Source of the DNA: Gordonia otitidis NBRC 100426
GTDB taxonomy: Bacteria; Actinomycetota; Actinomycetes; Mycobacteriales; Mycobacteriaceae
NCBI RefSeq assembly: GCF_000248075.1
Contig: NZ_BAFB01000093.1
Span: 1 to 51,832 of the forward strand
DNA: 51,832 bases
Reading direction: 5' to 3'
In this document: in pieces, positions 36,701 to 44,370 of the stretch
Position numbering within the stretch: position 1 is the stretch's first letter
Layout of the letters: each line of letters starts with the position of its first letter
Position numbers and translations under genes: made by a program
The notes under the pieces: generated by a model
Told to the model about the DNA's origin: nothing
The model's input: only the letters and a program-made list of their open reading frames with translations
The model's database searches: none

Positions 36701-37719
36701 ATCACCTCGTAGACGCGGTCGACGGCCGCGCGGGCCAATTGGGCACTGACGACCAGATTGGTGAGCAGCCGGGCGAGCGAGGTCATCGTGGCGACGTAGG
36801 TGGCGAAGGCGAGGAACGTGCCCGCGGTGATGGTGCCGTGCAATGTGAGCCACCCGCCGAGCGCGATCACCGCGACCATTCCCAACTGGGGGATGGCTGC
36901 CATCGTCGGCGCGAATCGCGCGTTGATCTTCGCCGCGCGCAGTCGTTTCGAGTACAGGTCGCCGGCCAGGCCGACGAGTTCGTCGACCGCGCGTGATTCC
37001 TGACCGAAGCCCTTGACGACGCGTACGCCCGTCACGGTCTCCTCGACGTGTTGTGCGACGTTGGCCGCCGCCTGCTGAGCAGACCACGTCGCAGCGAATA
37101 GCTTTCGGCGCGTGGTGAACACGACTACACCGACAATGGGGATGATGCTCAGAGCGACGATGGTCAGCAGTGGGGACAAGTAGGCCATGATCCCGATCGC
37201 GACCACGACCTGGACCGCCGCACCCGCCGAGAGCGGCACCACGGCCAACAGGCCCTGCACGATCTGAAGATCGGATATCGACCGTGAGACGACCTGTCCC
37301 GTACTGATGCGAGACTGCGCTGCGCCGTCGAGGTGCAGCAGAGTTCGCATCAGACGTAGTCGCAGCGAATTCTGCACGCCGATCGACAGCTGCCCGGCGG
37401 TGAGCCGTCTGCCGAACTGGCAGGCATAGCGGACGACCGCAAGGATCAGCAGAGCCGTCACGATCATCGGGATCGTCACGGAGTCGTGCACCGCTCCGGT
37501 GGCGCGGTCGATCGCCGCTTTGGCGAGCAGCGGCGCGACGAGGTCGACGCCGACGGCGACGAGTGTTACTGCGAGAGTGATGACCACCAGTCTGCGGTGG
37601 CGCCAGCATTCTGCGGAGAGTCGACGAATCCAGCCGGTTCGTTCGGTCGGTGTTGCGCTGTCGGAGGTGGGTGGGGCATCTCGGGTCGGGGCCCGGCTGT
37701 CCGTGAGGGAGCCGGTCAC
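33778..37719 (-). CDS. Fused two-half ABC exporter (TMD-NBD-TMD-NBD)
   Basis: A 1313-residue multidrug-type exporter with both halves in one chain. Half 1: membrane domain about residues 40-330, Walker A GPPGSGKST near 392, signature [14 protein letters not shown], Walker B VLVLDDATSAVD near 530. Half 2: membrane domain about 790-1030, Walker A GRTGAGKST near 1098, signature LSSGQRQLIALARA near 1202, Walker B LLLLDEATATLD. Site 1, made from the NBD1 Walker motifs and the NBD2 signature, is degenerate (Asp for the catalytic Glu; LSSGQ). Site 2 is canonical. Rv0194 has a similar design. The GTG at 37719 overlaps the stop of the upstream gene. A Pro/Ala/Ser linker joins the halves. Confidence 0.9.
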   Translation of the reverse strand: MTGSLTDSRAPTRDAPPTSDSATPTERTGWIRRLSAECWRHRRLVVITLAVTLVAVGVDLVAPLLAKAAIDRATGAVHDSVTIPMIVTALLILAVVRYACQFGRRLTAGQLSIGVQNSLRLRLMRTLLHLDGAAQSRISTGQVVSRSISDLQIVQGLLAVVPLSAGAAVQVVVAIGIMAYLSPLLTIVALSIIPIVGVVVFTTRRKLFAATWSAQQAAANVAQHVEETVTGVRVVKGFGQESRAVDELVGLAGDLYSKRLRAAKINARFAPTMAAIPQLGMVAVIALGGWLTLHGTITAGTFLAFATYVATMTSLARLLTNLVVSAQLARAAVDRVYEVIDEPTDPGDRQTGTVPDGPLGLRLDAVDFAFGDKTVVHNVDLDIAPGECVAIVGPPGSGKSTLAELTSRYLVPTSGSVSLTARDGIHDVADLSPDSLHTALAVVFDEPFLYSDTIAANIALGAAPGERTSADGSPDPRLVDAAARADALEFISALPDGFDTVVGERGLTLSGGQRQRVALARALYAAPRVLVLDDATSAVDAATESRILRDLRGAHADSDAGAGSGGGRSGRPTMLVLAHRRSTLMLADRVAVLDGGTITDIGTVAELDARSPRFRELMTGIVAETAGTTTSGRTAPPSPTPDTPTAIDDGLMARLWPPVESESADTAPADRASTSAAAHIAPAPGRPSGRGGGVASALGSMQATPQLTRAVDALPPADENPHVDTAAVRREDRQFSLWGILSPVRLLLATAIICISLDTLIGLAFPSLARAVLDAADRADETRLWEVAAFGVALVAIGWIVGAVMTLTSTRAGERVLFGLRVRSYAHLQRLGLDYYERELSGRIMTRMTTDVDALSTFLQTGLTSAIVAVLTLVGVTVALLLTDIELGLIILPVFPILIAATVAFRRVAADAYTRSRELVSVVNADFQENIAGIKTTQTYRNSAVAMARFTDRTLEWVRARMRSQRAISVYFPFITLMSDIATAVAIAVGAHRIAGGTMQAGTLVAFILYLTLLFGPVQQLSQVFDGYQQAVVGLRRIADLLRTRSSLESRSDRVPVPANGFRGDVDLADVGFRYAGASADALSDVELTIPAGSSLALVGRTGAGKSTVVKLLARFYDPTSGEVRMDRTDIRDFGLLDYRHRIGLVPQEAHLFTGSIADNIAYGRPDADRTEIAAAALAVGATDVISGLDGGMRHQVGERGGGLSSGQRQLIALARAELVEPDLLLLDEATATLDQATEALVLAAGETVTRSRTSVIVAHRLATAARADRIAVVDDGRIVELGTHDELLSLGGRYRAFWDAGVDPDADGIEPA

Positions 37720-38456
37720 CGATCCCCGGCGGGCAGACCGGGTTCGGTCACCACAGAACCGTCGACGACGTCGCCGTGCCACGATCTCGGTGCGGGGCCG
37801 AATGCTTCACGTGCGTTGAGGACGACGCGACGTCCGAGTGCTCGGTTGCCGACGCCGCCGACGACGGCGCCGATGCCTGCGGGCATCATCTTGCCGAAGA
37901 TCAGGGGCGCGCGCTTGATCGCGTACTTCTTCACGATCTTGTTCATCAACGCCGTGTTGAGTTTGCCCACGCCGCCCCCGGGAATGGCCGCGGTCCCCAG
38001 TCGGCGCAACGCGCCACCTCGTGTCCCGATGAGGCGGCCGAGTGCCGTGACCCCCTCCTCGCCGAGCGCGACTGCCAGCACCAGTGTCTTTCGTCGTTCT
38101 GACTGTTCGACGCCGATCCCGTGCACCTCGGCGATCACGAGAGCGAGCAGAGCCGATGCCTCGAGAAAGAGGACCGTCTCACCCGTCATGGCACCGAGCG
38201 CGGTCATCGTACCGATACCGGGGACTGCCGCGGTTGCACCGACGGCGCTGCCCGAACCCATCACGGTGCGCAGATACTGCTTCTCGAGGCGGCGGATGAT
38301 CTGCTCGGGCGACTCATCCGGATGCGCCTTACGTAGCGCGTTCACGTATTTCGTGACCGCGGGGGCCTGCAGACGCTGCGCCTTGTCGAGCACAGAGCCG
38401 GTGAGTTCGACCGCCTTCTTGGGAGGCTTCTGTTCGGTCCGTTTGGTTTCGGTCAT
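37716..38456 (-). CDS. Conserved membrane-associated protein (Rv1249c-like)
   Basis: A 246-residue protein of unknown function. The N-terminus is basic and helical (SVLDKAQRLQAPAVTKYVNALR). The middle has weakly hydrophobic, Gly/Ala-rich segments (GSGSAVGATAAVPGIGTMTALGA and ETVLFLEASALLALVIAEVHGI) that may insert in the membrane, and another Gly-rich segment lies near residue 200. In M. tuberculosis a similar gene, Rv1249c, stands next to kgd; here the fused ABC exporter lies between them. The ATG at 38456 overlaps the stop of the ECM4-like gene (ATGA), and its own stop overlaps the exporter start (GTGA), so all three form one coupled operon. Confidence 0.7.
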   Translation of the reverse strand: MTETKRTEQKPPKKAVELTGSVLDKAQRLQAPAVTKYVNALRKAHPDESPEQIIRRLEKQYLRTVMGSGSAVGATAAVPGIGTMTALGAMTGETVLFLEASALLALVIAEVHGIGVEQSERRKTLVLAVALGEEGVTALGRLIGTRGGALRRLGTAAIPGGGVGKLNTALMNKIVKKYAIKRAPLIFGKMMPAGIGAVVGGVGNRALGRRVVLNAREAFGPAPRSWHGDVVDGSVVTEPGLPAGDR

Positions 38457-39508
38457 GACAGCGGTACCCAATCCTGTTCGGGAACGACCTCGTTCGGCTG
38501 CGGTGGGGGTGGTGGTGTTCCGTCGCCGAAGGGACGTCCCCCGAGTTCTTCACGGTGGTGTGGGGTCAGCCAGTTCCGCAGATCGGGGCCGTCCGGCACG
38601 ATCCCGGTGGGGTTGATGTCGCGATGAACGATGTAATAGTGCTGCTTGATCTGCGTGAAATCGACCGTGTCACCGAAGCCCGGTGTCTGGAAGAGGTCGC
38701 GTGCGTACGCCCACAGCACCGGCATCTCCGACAGCTTGCTGCGATTGCACTTGAAGTGTCCGTGATACACCGGATCGAATCGCGCCAATGTGGTGAACAG
38801 TCGCACGTCGGCCTCGGTGATCGTGTCGCCGACCAGGTAGCGCTGCGAGCTCAGACGTTCGGTCAACTCGTCGAGCTTGGTGAAGAGCCGATCATATGCC
38901 TTGTCGTATGCCTCTTGGCTGCCGGCGAATCCGCAGCGGTAGACGCCGTTGTTGACCTCGGTGTACACGCCCTTGCTGACGGTTTCGACCTCGTCGCGCA
39001 GGTGCTCGGGGTAGAGATCGGGTGCACCGTCGCGGTGGTAGTCGACCCACTCGACCTCGAAATCGACGGTGATCTGCTTGAAGTCGTTGGTGACGACCTC
39101 GCCGCTGGGCACGTCGACGATCGCCGGAACGGTGATTCCCTTGGGGTAGCCGGGAAAGCGCTTCTCGTAGGCATCCTTGAGGCGGGGGATCTTGAGAACC
39201 GGATCGACTCCGCCCGGGTCGAGGTCGAACGTCCACGAGTTCTTGTCGTGGGTGGGACCGCACAGGCCCAGTGAGATGGCGTCCTCGAGGCCGAGGAGCC
39301 GACGCACGATGAGGGTGCGGTTTGCCCACGGGCATGCGCGGGCGGCGACGAGCCGGTACCTGTTCGGCTCGACGGGATAGCCGTCGCGACCATCACGTGT
39401 GATGCGCGTTTCGATGTACTGGGTGTCGCGGACGAACTCCTGTCCGCTGGTGACATAGGACGCCTGCCCGTCGGGCTCGCGCGTTGCGGTGGACTGATCA
39501 GCGCTCAT
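38453..39508 (-). CDS. ECM4-type thiol S-transferase / glutathionyl-hydroquinone reductase family protein
   Basis: A 351-residue glutathione-transferase-fold protein of the omega/Xi (ECM4, YqjG) class. The catalytic cysteine lies in RACPWANRT near residue 60, the invariant CPWA motif. The C-terminal helical domain has RYLVGDTITEADVRLFTTLARFDPVYHGHFKC, characteristic of the class. Such enzymes reduce thiol-hydroquinone conjugates; actinobacteria lack glutathione, so mycothiol is the likely thiol (inference). The last 30 residues are proline-rich. The ATG at 39508 starts MSADQSTATRE. It is the first gene of the coupled operon with the Rv1249c-like protein and the fused ABC exporter, suggesting shared detoxification and export. 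Confidence 0.85.
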   Translation of the reverse strand: MSADQSTATREPDGQASYVTSGQEFVRDTQYIETRITRDGRDGYPVEPNRYRLVAARACPWANRTLIVRRLLGLEDAISLGLCGPTHDKNSWTFDLDPGGVDPVLKIPRLKDAYEKRFPGYPKGITVPAIVDVPSGEVVTNDFKQITVDFEVEWVDYHRDGAPDLYPEHLRDEVETVSKGVYTEVNNGVYRCGFAGSQEAYDKAYDRLFTKLDELTERLSSQRYLVGDTITEADVRLFTTLARFDPVYHGHFKCNRSKLSEMPVLWAYARDLFQTPGFGDTVDFTQIKQHYYIVHRDINPTGIVPDGPDLRNWLTPHHREELGGRPFGDGTPPPPPQPNEVVPEQDWVPLS

Positions 39509-39553
39509 GGAATCCACAGTAGTGATCGCGCACGACATTGGGGTTGTGCCTGG

Positions 39554-40609
39554 TCAGCTCGACAGGAACTGCGCCGTCAGCTCGCGCCTGCTACGGACGC
39601 CGACCTTGGCGAACACAGCTTTCAGGTGGTCTTGGACGGTGTGCGGCGACAGGTGCAGGGACGCAGCAATACCTTCCGTGTTCACCCCCTGCAGGACCAG
39701 CAGGGCGACCTCTTCCTCACGAGCGGTCAGTCCGTGTGCTGCGAGGGCGAGCCTGCTCAGGGACGCGCGCGCTGTCTCCTCGAGACTGACCACAACGTCG
39801 ACGCCGCTGCCGGTGTTGTCCAACGGTGCGGCCCGCAAGCTCATCCACCGTCCCGAGTTCGTCAAGACGCGGGTCGTGAGGTGTTCGCCGGTGGTCCGCG
39901 TGCGGGCCACCACGGCCAGCAGGTTTGCGGGCAACTGACCGTGATCCCAGCCGCCGAGATCCTCGATGGCCGACCGCGCCGCAGCCGTCACGTGCGTGAG
40001 CGCGTCCGATGCGTCGACGATCAAGACCGCGGGCCCGTCGCCGGACACCGCGTCGGTGCCGCGCCCGGTCGGCAACCTGAACAGGCTTCGCGCGATCGCA
40101 TGCGCGACGGTGTCGATCATGCCGGCGACCGCCTCGACGTCGCCGGCCGAGAAGGGCACATCGCCGAGGCGTCGATAGATTCCCATTGCGCCCCAACTGG
40201 CCCCACGACTGGTGAAGACCGCACGCAACTCGTCGCCGAATCCGAAGCGTGGCCGCATGAACTCCCGGTGTCGACGGCATCGGTCGAGGTCGCCGTCGGT
40301 GTCGATGTGCAGCCCTCCCACTGGTGGTCGTCGGCGGGCGAGGTCTTCGAACTTGTTGATGTCGGGCGGGCCGTATTCGCTGGCGGTGAACTCTTCGTCT
40401 CCGACGCCCAGATCGCGGGTTTTCGACGTCCAGGTGATGACACCCGATGCAGGGTCCGACGCTGCCAGACAGGCGAAGTCGTACGGCACGTAATCGCCGA
40501 GTGCGGAGTAGACGACGCCGGCGAGTGCGGAGCGGTCCAGATCTGGGCGCAGCCCGTCGGCGAGCCGGTCGTCGAGACTGCGCCACCGGGCAGTGTTCAT
40601 GCTTTCCAT
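39554..40609 (-). CDS. GAF-type sensor, LuxR-family regulator
   Basis: A one-component regulator of 351 residues. The N-terminal part (about 25-190) reads like a GAF domain (VYSALGDYVPYDFACLAAS, WGAMGIYRRLGDVPFSAGDVEAV); a second small sensor region follows. The last 65 residues are a LuxR helix-turn-helix: LTAREEEVALLVLQGVNTEGIAASLHLSPHTVQDHLKAVFAKVGVRSRREL. The start is the ATG at 40609 or 40600; both lack a strong ribosome site, and the frame extending to 40804 runs into the divergent gene and is rejected. It faces the hemerythrin gene across a short gap with a dyad, so it probably controls that gene and itself. Confidence 0.85.
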   Translation of the reverse strand: MESMNTARWRSLDDRLADGLRPDLDRSALAGVVYSALGDYVPYDFACLAASDPASGVITWTSKTRDLGVGDEEFTASEYGPPDINKFEDLARRRPPVGGLHIDTDGDLDRCRRHREFMRPRFGFGDELRAVFTSRGASWGAMGIYRRLGDVPFSAGDVEAVAGMIDTVAHAIARSLFRLPTGRGTDAVSGDGPAVLIVDASDALTHVTAAARSAIEDLGGWDHGQLPANLLAVVARTRTTGEHLTTRVLTNSGRWMSLRAAPLDNTGSGVDVVVSLEETARASLSRLALAAHGLTAREEEVALLVLQGVNTEGIAASLHLSPHTVQDHLKAVFAKVGVRSRRELTAQFLSS

Positions 40610-40637
40610 GCTAATTCGGCGCGGCGAGCGCAAATAC

Positions 40638-40651
40638 CCCAGATTTCTGGG
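40638..40651. promoter_or_regulatory. Candidate operator between luxR-like and hemerythrin genes
   Basis: CCCAGA-TT-TCTGGG is a perfect 14-base dyad in the 79-bp gap between the divergent starts at 40609 and 40689. It is a plausible binding site for the adjacent LuxR-type regulator. Confidence 0.4.
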
Positions 40652-40688
40652 ATGGGCCGCGCATCGATCATGGACGAGAGTTCTCGGC

Positions 40689-41387
40689 ATGAACACAACA
40701 CCTGGTCCGCCACTGGCCGACATCACCGACACCGCGGGCGCCGACATTCGCGACATGATCGTGGTCCACACAGCATTACTCCGGGAATTTCGCTTGGCTC
40801 CCAACGCAATTCGCCGCGCACAACACGGTTCGCGGCGCGCCGTGCGCGGAGCCGTCGAGCATCTCGAGTTGATCTGTTCACTGCTCCATCACCACCACGC
40901 CGGTGAGGATGCGCTGCTGTGGCCGGTGCTCGCCCCACGCCTGGCGCCGTCGGAGAGCGCGTTCGTGGCAGCCGCTGAAGCTCAGCACGCCGGCATCGAC
41001 AGGGCACTCGACCGCGTCGACGTGGCTAAGGCCGAGTGGGTGGCGAGTCGGGACGACACCGAGACCGAACAGTTGACCGTAGCGCTCGAAGCCCTCGATC
41101 AACTGCTTCGCGAACATCTCGAGGCCGAGGAGCGATACCTGTTGCCGTTGGCCGCAGCCCACCTGTCTCCCCGAGAATGGGGCGCCATTGGCGAGGCGGG
41201 TGCGGCAGGCGTCCCCAAGAGCGCACTGCTCCTCGTCTTCGGAATGTTCTGCTACGAGGGCGATCCCGAGGTGCTCGCCCAGATGCTGCACACCGCGCCG
41301 GCCCCTCTGCGCATGATCGTTCCCCGACTCGCCCCGCGCGTCTACGCGCGCCGTGCCGCACGCCTGTACGGCACGCGACGCCCCTGA
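40689..41387 (+). CDS. Hemerythrin HHE cation-binding domain protein
   Basis: A 232-residue four-helix-bundle protein. Candidate diiron ligands are the His of IVVHTALLREF, the cluster LLHHHHAGEDALLWPVL, and H and E residues of LREHLEAEERYLLPL, the spacing expected for HHE/hemerythrin-like domains that bind non-haem iron and sense or detoxify oxygen, NO or peroxide. The C-terminal 60 residues (LLLVFGMFCYEGD, then an Arg-rich tail) are found in several actinobacterial homologues. The ATG at 40689 is used; the longer frame from 40593 would overlap the divergent regulator. It is probably under the LuxR-type regulator next door. Confidence 0.85.
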   Translation: MNTTPGPPLADITDTAGADIRDMIVVHTALLREFRLAPNAIRRAQHGSRRAVRGAVEHLELICSLLHHHHAGEDALLWPVLAPRLAPSESAFVAAAEAQHAGIDRALDRVDVAKAEWVASRDDTETEQLTVALEALDQLLREHLEAEERYLLPLAAAHLSPREWGAIGEAGAAGVPKSALLLVFGMFCYEGDPEVLAQMLHTAPAPLRMIVPRLAPRVYARRAARLYGTRRP

Positions 41388-41447
41388 TCACCGATCTGTC
41401 CACCATCCCGTCCGACGTCCAAGTAACAACACAGAAAAGAGAGTTTC

Positions 41448-41852
41448 ATGACCATTTCCGATCCCACCGCAGTCGCAGCTCGCCCGTTCGACCTCAACGA
41501 ACGCTGGCGAGACGCCTTCAACGCCGGCGACCTCGACCTGCTGATGACCATGTACGAACCCGATGCGGTGCTCGTGCCCGGGCCGGATGCGGGGCCGGTC
41601 CGGGGGCACGATGCCATCCGCGCATCGCTGAGCTGGTTCCTCGGGCTCGGTGGCACACTGCGATTCACTCCTCGGCACTGGCTCGAGCACGAAGACCTGG
41701 TCCTGAGCAGTATTGCGTTCACCATGGACGGTGGCGTCGGCGAAGACGGCACCCTGGTTGCGCTGGCCGGCGTGACCGACGAGCTCGCGCGGCGTCAGCC
41801 CGACGGTACCTGGAAATACGTGATCGACCATCCCTTCGGTGGCGCCTGCTGA
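41448..41852 (+). CDS. SnoaL/DUF4440-type NTF2-like protein
   Basis: A small protein of 134 residues with the NTF2-like cone fold: the opening helices WRDAFNAGDLDLLMTMYEPDAVLVPG, then GHDAIRASLSWFL, and a final strand WKYVIDHPFG. This pattern is typical of SnoaL-like/DUF4440 proteins, which may be small enzymes or ligand-binding proteins. AAAAGAGAG precedes the ATG. It follows the hemerythrin gene by 60 bases on the same strand and may share its transcript. No catalytic function can be assigned. Confidence 0.8.
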   Translation: MTISDPTAVAARPFDLNERWRDAFNAGDLDLLMTMYEPDAVLVPGPDAGPVRGHDAIRASLSWFLGLGGTLRFTPRHWLEHEDLVLSSIAFTMDGGVGEDGTLVALAGVTDELARRQPDGTWKYVIDHPFGGAC

Positions 41853-41955
41853 TCACGTCTCATCAGCAACATCGGCGCCGTGGCCACGTGGCCGCGGCGC
41901 CGGTTGTCGTGGACGCCCGTTGCGGGGCCGATGCAGATGTGGTGCCTCACCAGTG

Positions 41956-41998
41956 TTGCCTCAAGTTATTCGCCTGGGTATATTCCATTCGGAATAAC
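41956..41998 (+). promoter_or_regulatory. padR-MFS promoter with overlapping operator
   Basis: TTGCCT (41956-41961), a 17-base spacer and TATATT (41979-41984) form a good housekeeping promoter. A perfect dyad TATTCC-ATTC-GGAATA (41981-41996) overlaps the -10, and longer arms GTTATTC (41965-41971) and GAATAAC (41992-41998) are nested around it. A repressor bound here would block polymerase. The adjacent PadR protein is the obvious candidate, although the site is unlike the usual ATGT-N8-ACAT PadR box. Confidence 0.6.
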
Positions 41999-42048
41999 GG
42001 CCCGGGGATACCCGCCGTGCACCACCCGTGGAAAAGAGCTGCACGACT

Positions 42049-42773
42049 GTGACCGATAAGTGTTCGGCCCCATTGGGGCCGTTGGCCGTGTTGGTTCTGG
42101 GGTTGCTGATGGAAAAGCCCATGCACCCCTATGAGATGTTCCAGACCACCGTCGAACGGCGCGAGGACCGTCTCTGCAAGTTCCGGGCCGGGACCATGTA
42201 CCACTCGGTGGACCGTCTCGCCCAGGGGGGCTCATCGAGGTCCACGGCGTCGAGAGAGAGGGCAATCGGCCGGAGCGGACCATATATGCGATCACCGAAC
42301 GCGGGCGCGCGGTGCTCGTCGAGAGCCTCGAGCTGATCCTGGCGCGCCATCCCGTCGAATACCCCGAGCTCTATCTGGCGCTGTCCGAAGCGCATGGTCT
42401 CCCGCGCGATCGTGTCGTCGAACTCCTCGAGGAGCGACTTGGCCGGATGAGCGGGGAACTTGGCGAACTCTACGCTGCGCGCTCCGCGATGCTCTCCCTC
42501 GGCAAACCGGAGGTGTTCTATCTCGACCTCGGATGTCGCATCGCCACTCTGCGCGCACAGGTCGACTGGGTCGACCACCTCATCCGGCGACTTCGCAGCA
42601 ATCAGATCGAATGGCTTGACGGCACCGGATCTCCCTGGGCCGCGCAGCAATTCACTTTGCCGGCAGATGGTGAATCATCAACGGCCACCGAATCATCAAC
42701 GACCACCGAATCATCAACGACCACTGAATCGTCCACCGACAACTCGTCCACACAGAAAGTTGCGAACCCGTGA
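42049..42773 (+). pseudogene. PadR-family regulator, frameshifted at a G6 tract
   Basis: Two overlapping frames together encode one PadR protein. The first, from GTG 42049, gives the winged helix (GPLAVLVLGLLMEKPMHPYEMF, FRAGTMYHSVDRLAQGG). After the run of six G at 42225-42230 the expected continuation LIEVHGVEREGNRPERTIYAI lies in the +1-shifted frame, which then runs to 42773 through the helical C-terminal domain (YLDLGCRIATLRAQVDWVDHLI). One extra G would restore a single frame. This may be a real mutation, a slippage or phase-variable switch, or a sequence error. The tail carries Ser/Thr repeats. The stop overlaps the MFS start (GTGA), so it is the operon's regulator. Confidence 0.8.
42672..42743 (+). 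repeat. Four tandem 18-bp repeats in the padR tail
   Basis: Units begin at 42672, 42690, 42708 and 42726, with consensus GAATCATCAACGACCACC. The first three differ at single bases and the fourth is degenerate. In frame they encode ESSTTT-type Ser/Thr repeats at the C-terminus of the PadR protein. Copy-number change by slippage would stay in frame because the unit is 18 bases. Confidence 0.85.
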
Positions 42774-44305
42774 CAGCTCCAACGTTTAAGTCGGTGACCA
42801 ACAGACCGTGGCTCTCGCTCATGGCGCTGTGTGTCGGCTTCTTCATGATCCTCGTCGACATGACGATCGTCGCCGTCGCGCAGCCGCAGATCCGCGCATC
42901 TCTCGACACCGATGTCAACGGCATCGTGTGGGTGACGAGTGCATATCTGCTGACCTACGCGGTGCCGCTGTTGATCACCGGCAGGCTCGGCGACAAGTAC
43001 GGACCCAAGACCGTTTACCAGGTCGGCCTCGTGGTCTTCACCGCCGCGAGTGTCTGGTGCGGGTTCTCCGGTTCGATCGGCGAGTTGATCGCGGCCCGCG
43101 CGCTGCAAGGAATCGGTGCCGCACTGATCACCCCGCAGACGATGGCCATGATCCAACGCATCTTCCCGCCCGAAAAGCGTGGCGCCGCAATGGGTGTCTG
43201 GGGAACGGTTGCCGGTGTCGCCACACTCGTCGGCCCCTTGCTCGGTGGCGTGTTGACCGACAACCTCGGGTGGGAGTGGATATTCTTCGTCAACCTGCCC
43301 GTCGGAATCGTCGGACTGATCCTGGCCGCAGTGCTGGTCCCCGAGGTCGACAAGCACGACCACAGTTTCGACTGGGTCGGTGTGGTGCTGTCGGCAGTCG
43401 GTCTGTCCGCCTTGGTGTTCGGTATCCAGGACGGAGAGAAGTACGACTGGGCGCCGTGGATCTGGACGCTGATCATCGTCGGAATCGTGGTGTTCGCACT
43501 CTTCATCTACTGGGAGTCGCGGGTCAAGACCGAGCCGCTGGTGCCGTTGTCGTTGTTCCGTCAGCGCAACTTCTCGCTGTCGAACATCGGTATTGCTTCC
43601 ATGGGTTTCGCGATCTCGGGCCAGATGATTCCGGCGATGTTCTTCCTGCAACTCGTGGGAGGCATGACGCCGACGCAGTCCGCACTGGTGATGGTGCCGA
43701 TGGCGATCTTCACCGGTGTTCTCGCGCCGATCGTCGGCAGGATCCTCGACAAGGTGCATCCGAGCCTGATCATCTCGACAGGACTGTTGCTGGCCTCGAT
43801 CTCGCTGTTCTGGATGGGCGCCATCGCCCGCTCGGCCACGCCGGTGTGGCAGCTCATCCTGCCGCTGTGCCTGATGGGTATCGCCTCGGCGGGCATCTGG
43901 GCGCCGCTCGCGGCGACCGCCACTCGCGATCTTCCCTGGTATCAGGCGGGCGCGGGCGCCGGTGTCTACAACACCACCCGAATGATCGGGTCGGTGATCG
44001 GTGCGGCCGCGGTCGGTGCGTTGATGCAGACCAGGCTCGCAGCCGAATTGCCGGGCATGGACACGGCATCGAACAACGACAGTGCCAAGCAGCTGCCGAT
44101 CGAGGTCTTCGGCCACGCCGTGCGCGAACCGTTCGCCCATGCCATGGGGCAGACGCTGTATCTGCCTGCGGCGGCACTGCTGATCGGCGTGGTGGCCACA
44201 CTGTTCCTCAAGCGCCCGGCGGGGCAGCGTTCGTATCCGCCTGCTGTGGACGTGAAAGCTGCTGCCGGCGCCGAGGGTGCGGTGGAGGAGGCCGGCGCCG
44301 CCTGA
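42770..44305 (+). CDS. DHA2 (EmrB/QacA) MFS drug exporter, Rv1250-like
   Basis: A 511-residue proton-coupled multidrug exporter with about 14 membrane helices. Helix 1 is LMALCVGFFMILVDMTIVAVA, the DMTIV element being motif D1 of the DHA2 family. The loop 2-3 motif is GRLGDKYGPKTVY. Motif C of helix 5 is GTVAGVATLVGPLLGGVL. The hydrophilic C-terminal tail is Ala/Gly/Glu-rich. The GTG start overlaps the padR stop, which makes drug-responsive repression by PadR likely. Rv1250, a drug-transport protein, lies in the corresponding place of M. tuberculosis. Confidence 0.9.
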   Translation: MTAPTFKSVTNRPWLSLMALCVGFFMILVDMTIVAVAQPQIRASLDTDVNGIVWVTSAYLLTYAVPLLITGRLGDKYGPKTVYQVGLVVFTAASVWCGFSGSIGELIAARALQGIGAALITPQTMAMIQRIFPPEKRGAAMGVWGTVAGVATLVGPLLGGVLTDNLGWEWIFFVNLPVGIVGLILAAVLVPEVDKHDHSFDWVGVVLSAVGLSALVFGIQDGEKYDWAPWIWTLIIVGIVVFALFIYWESRVKTEPLVPLSLFRQRNFSLSNIGIASMGFAISGQMIPAMFFLQLVGGMTPTQSALVMVPMAIFTGVLAPIVGRILDKVHPSLIISTGLLLASISLFWMGAIARSATPVWQLILPLCLMGIASAGIWAPLAATATRDLPWYQAGAGAGVYNTTRMIGSVIGAAAVGALMQTRLAAELPGMDTASNNDSAKQLPIEVFGHAVREPFAHAMGQTLYLPAAALLIGVVATLFLKRPAGQRSYPPAVDVKAAAGAEGAVEEAGAA

Positions 44306-44370
44306 GCGCGCGGGCCGACCGCTGACGCGCCTCCGCAGATCTGTCGGTGGCAGATCGTACGGTGTTGGTC

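Noticed and set aside
42602..44140. Minus-strand open frame (512 codons) antisense to the MFS exporter
   Set aside because: The composition is His/Arg/Asp/Gln-rich without domain pattern, while the plus strand encodes a clear 14-helix transporter.
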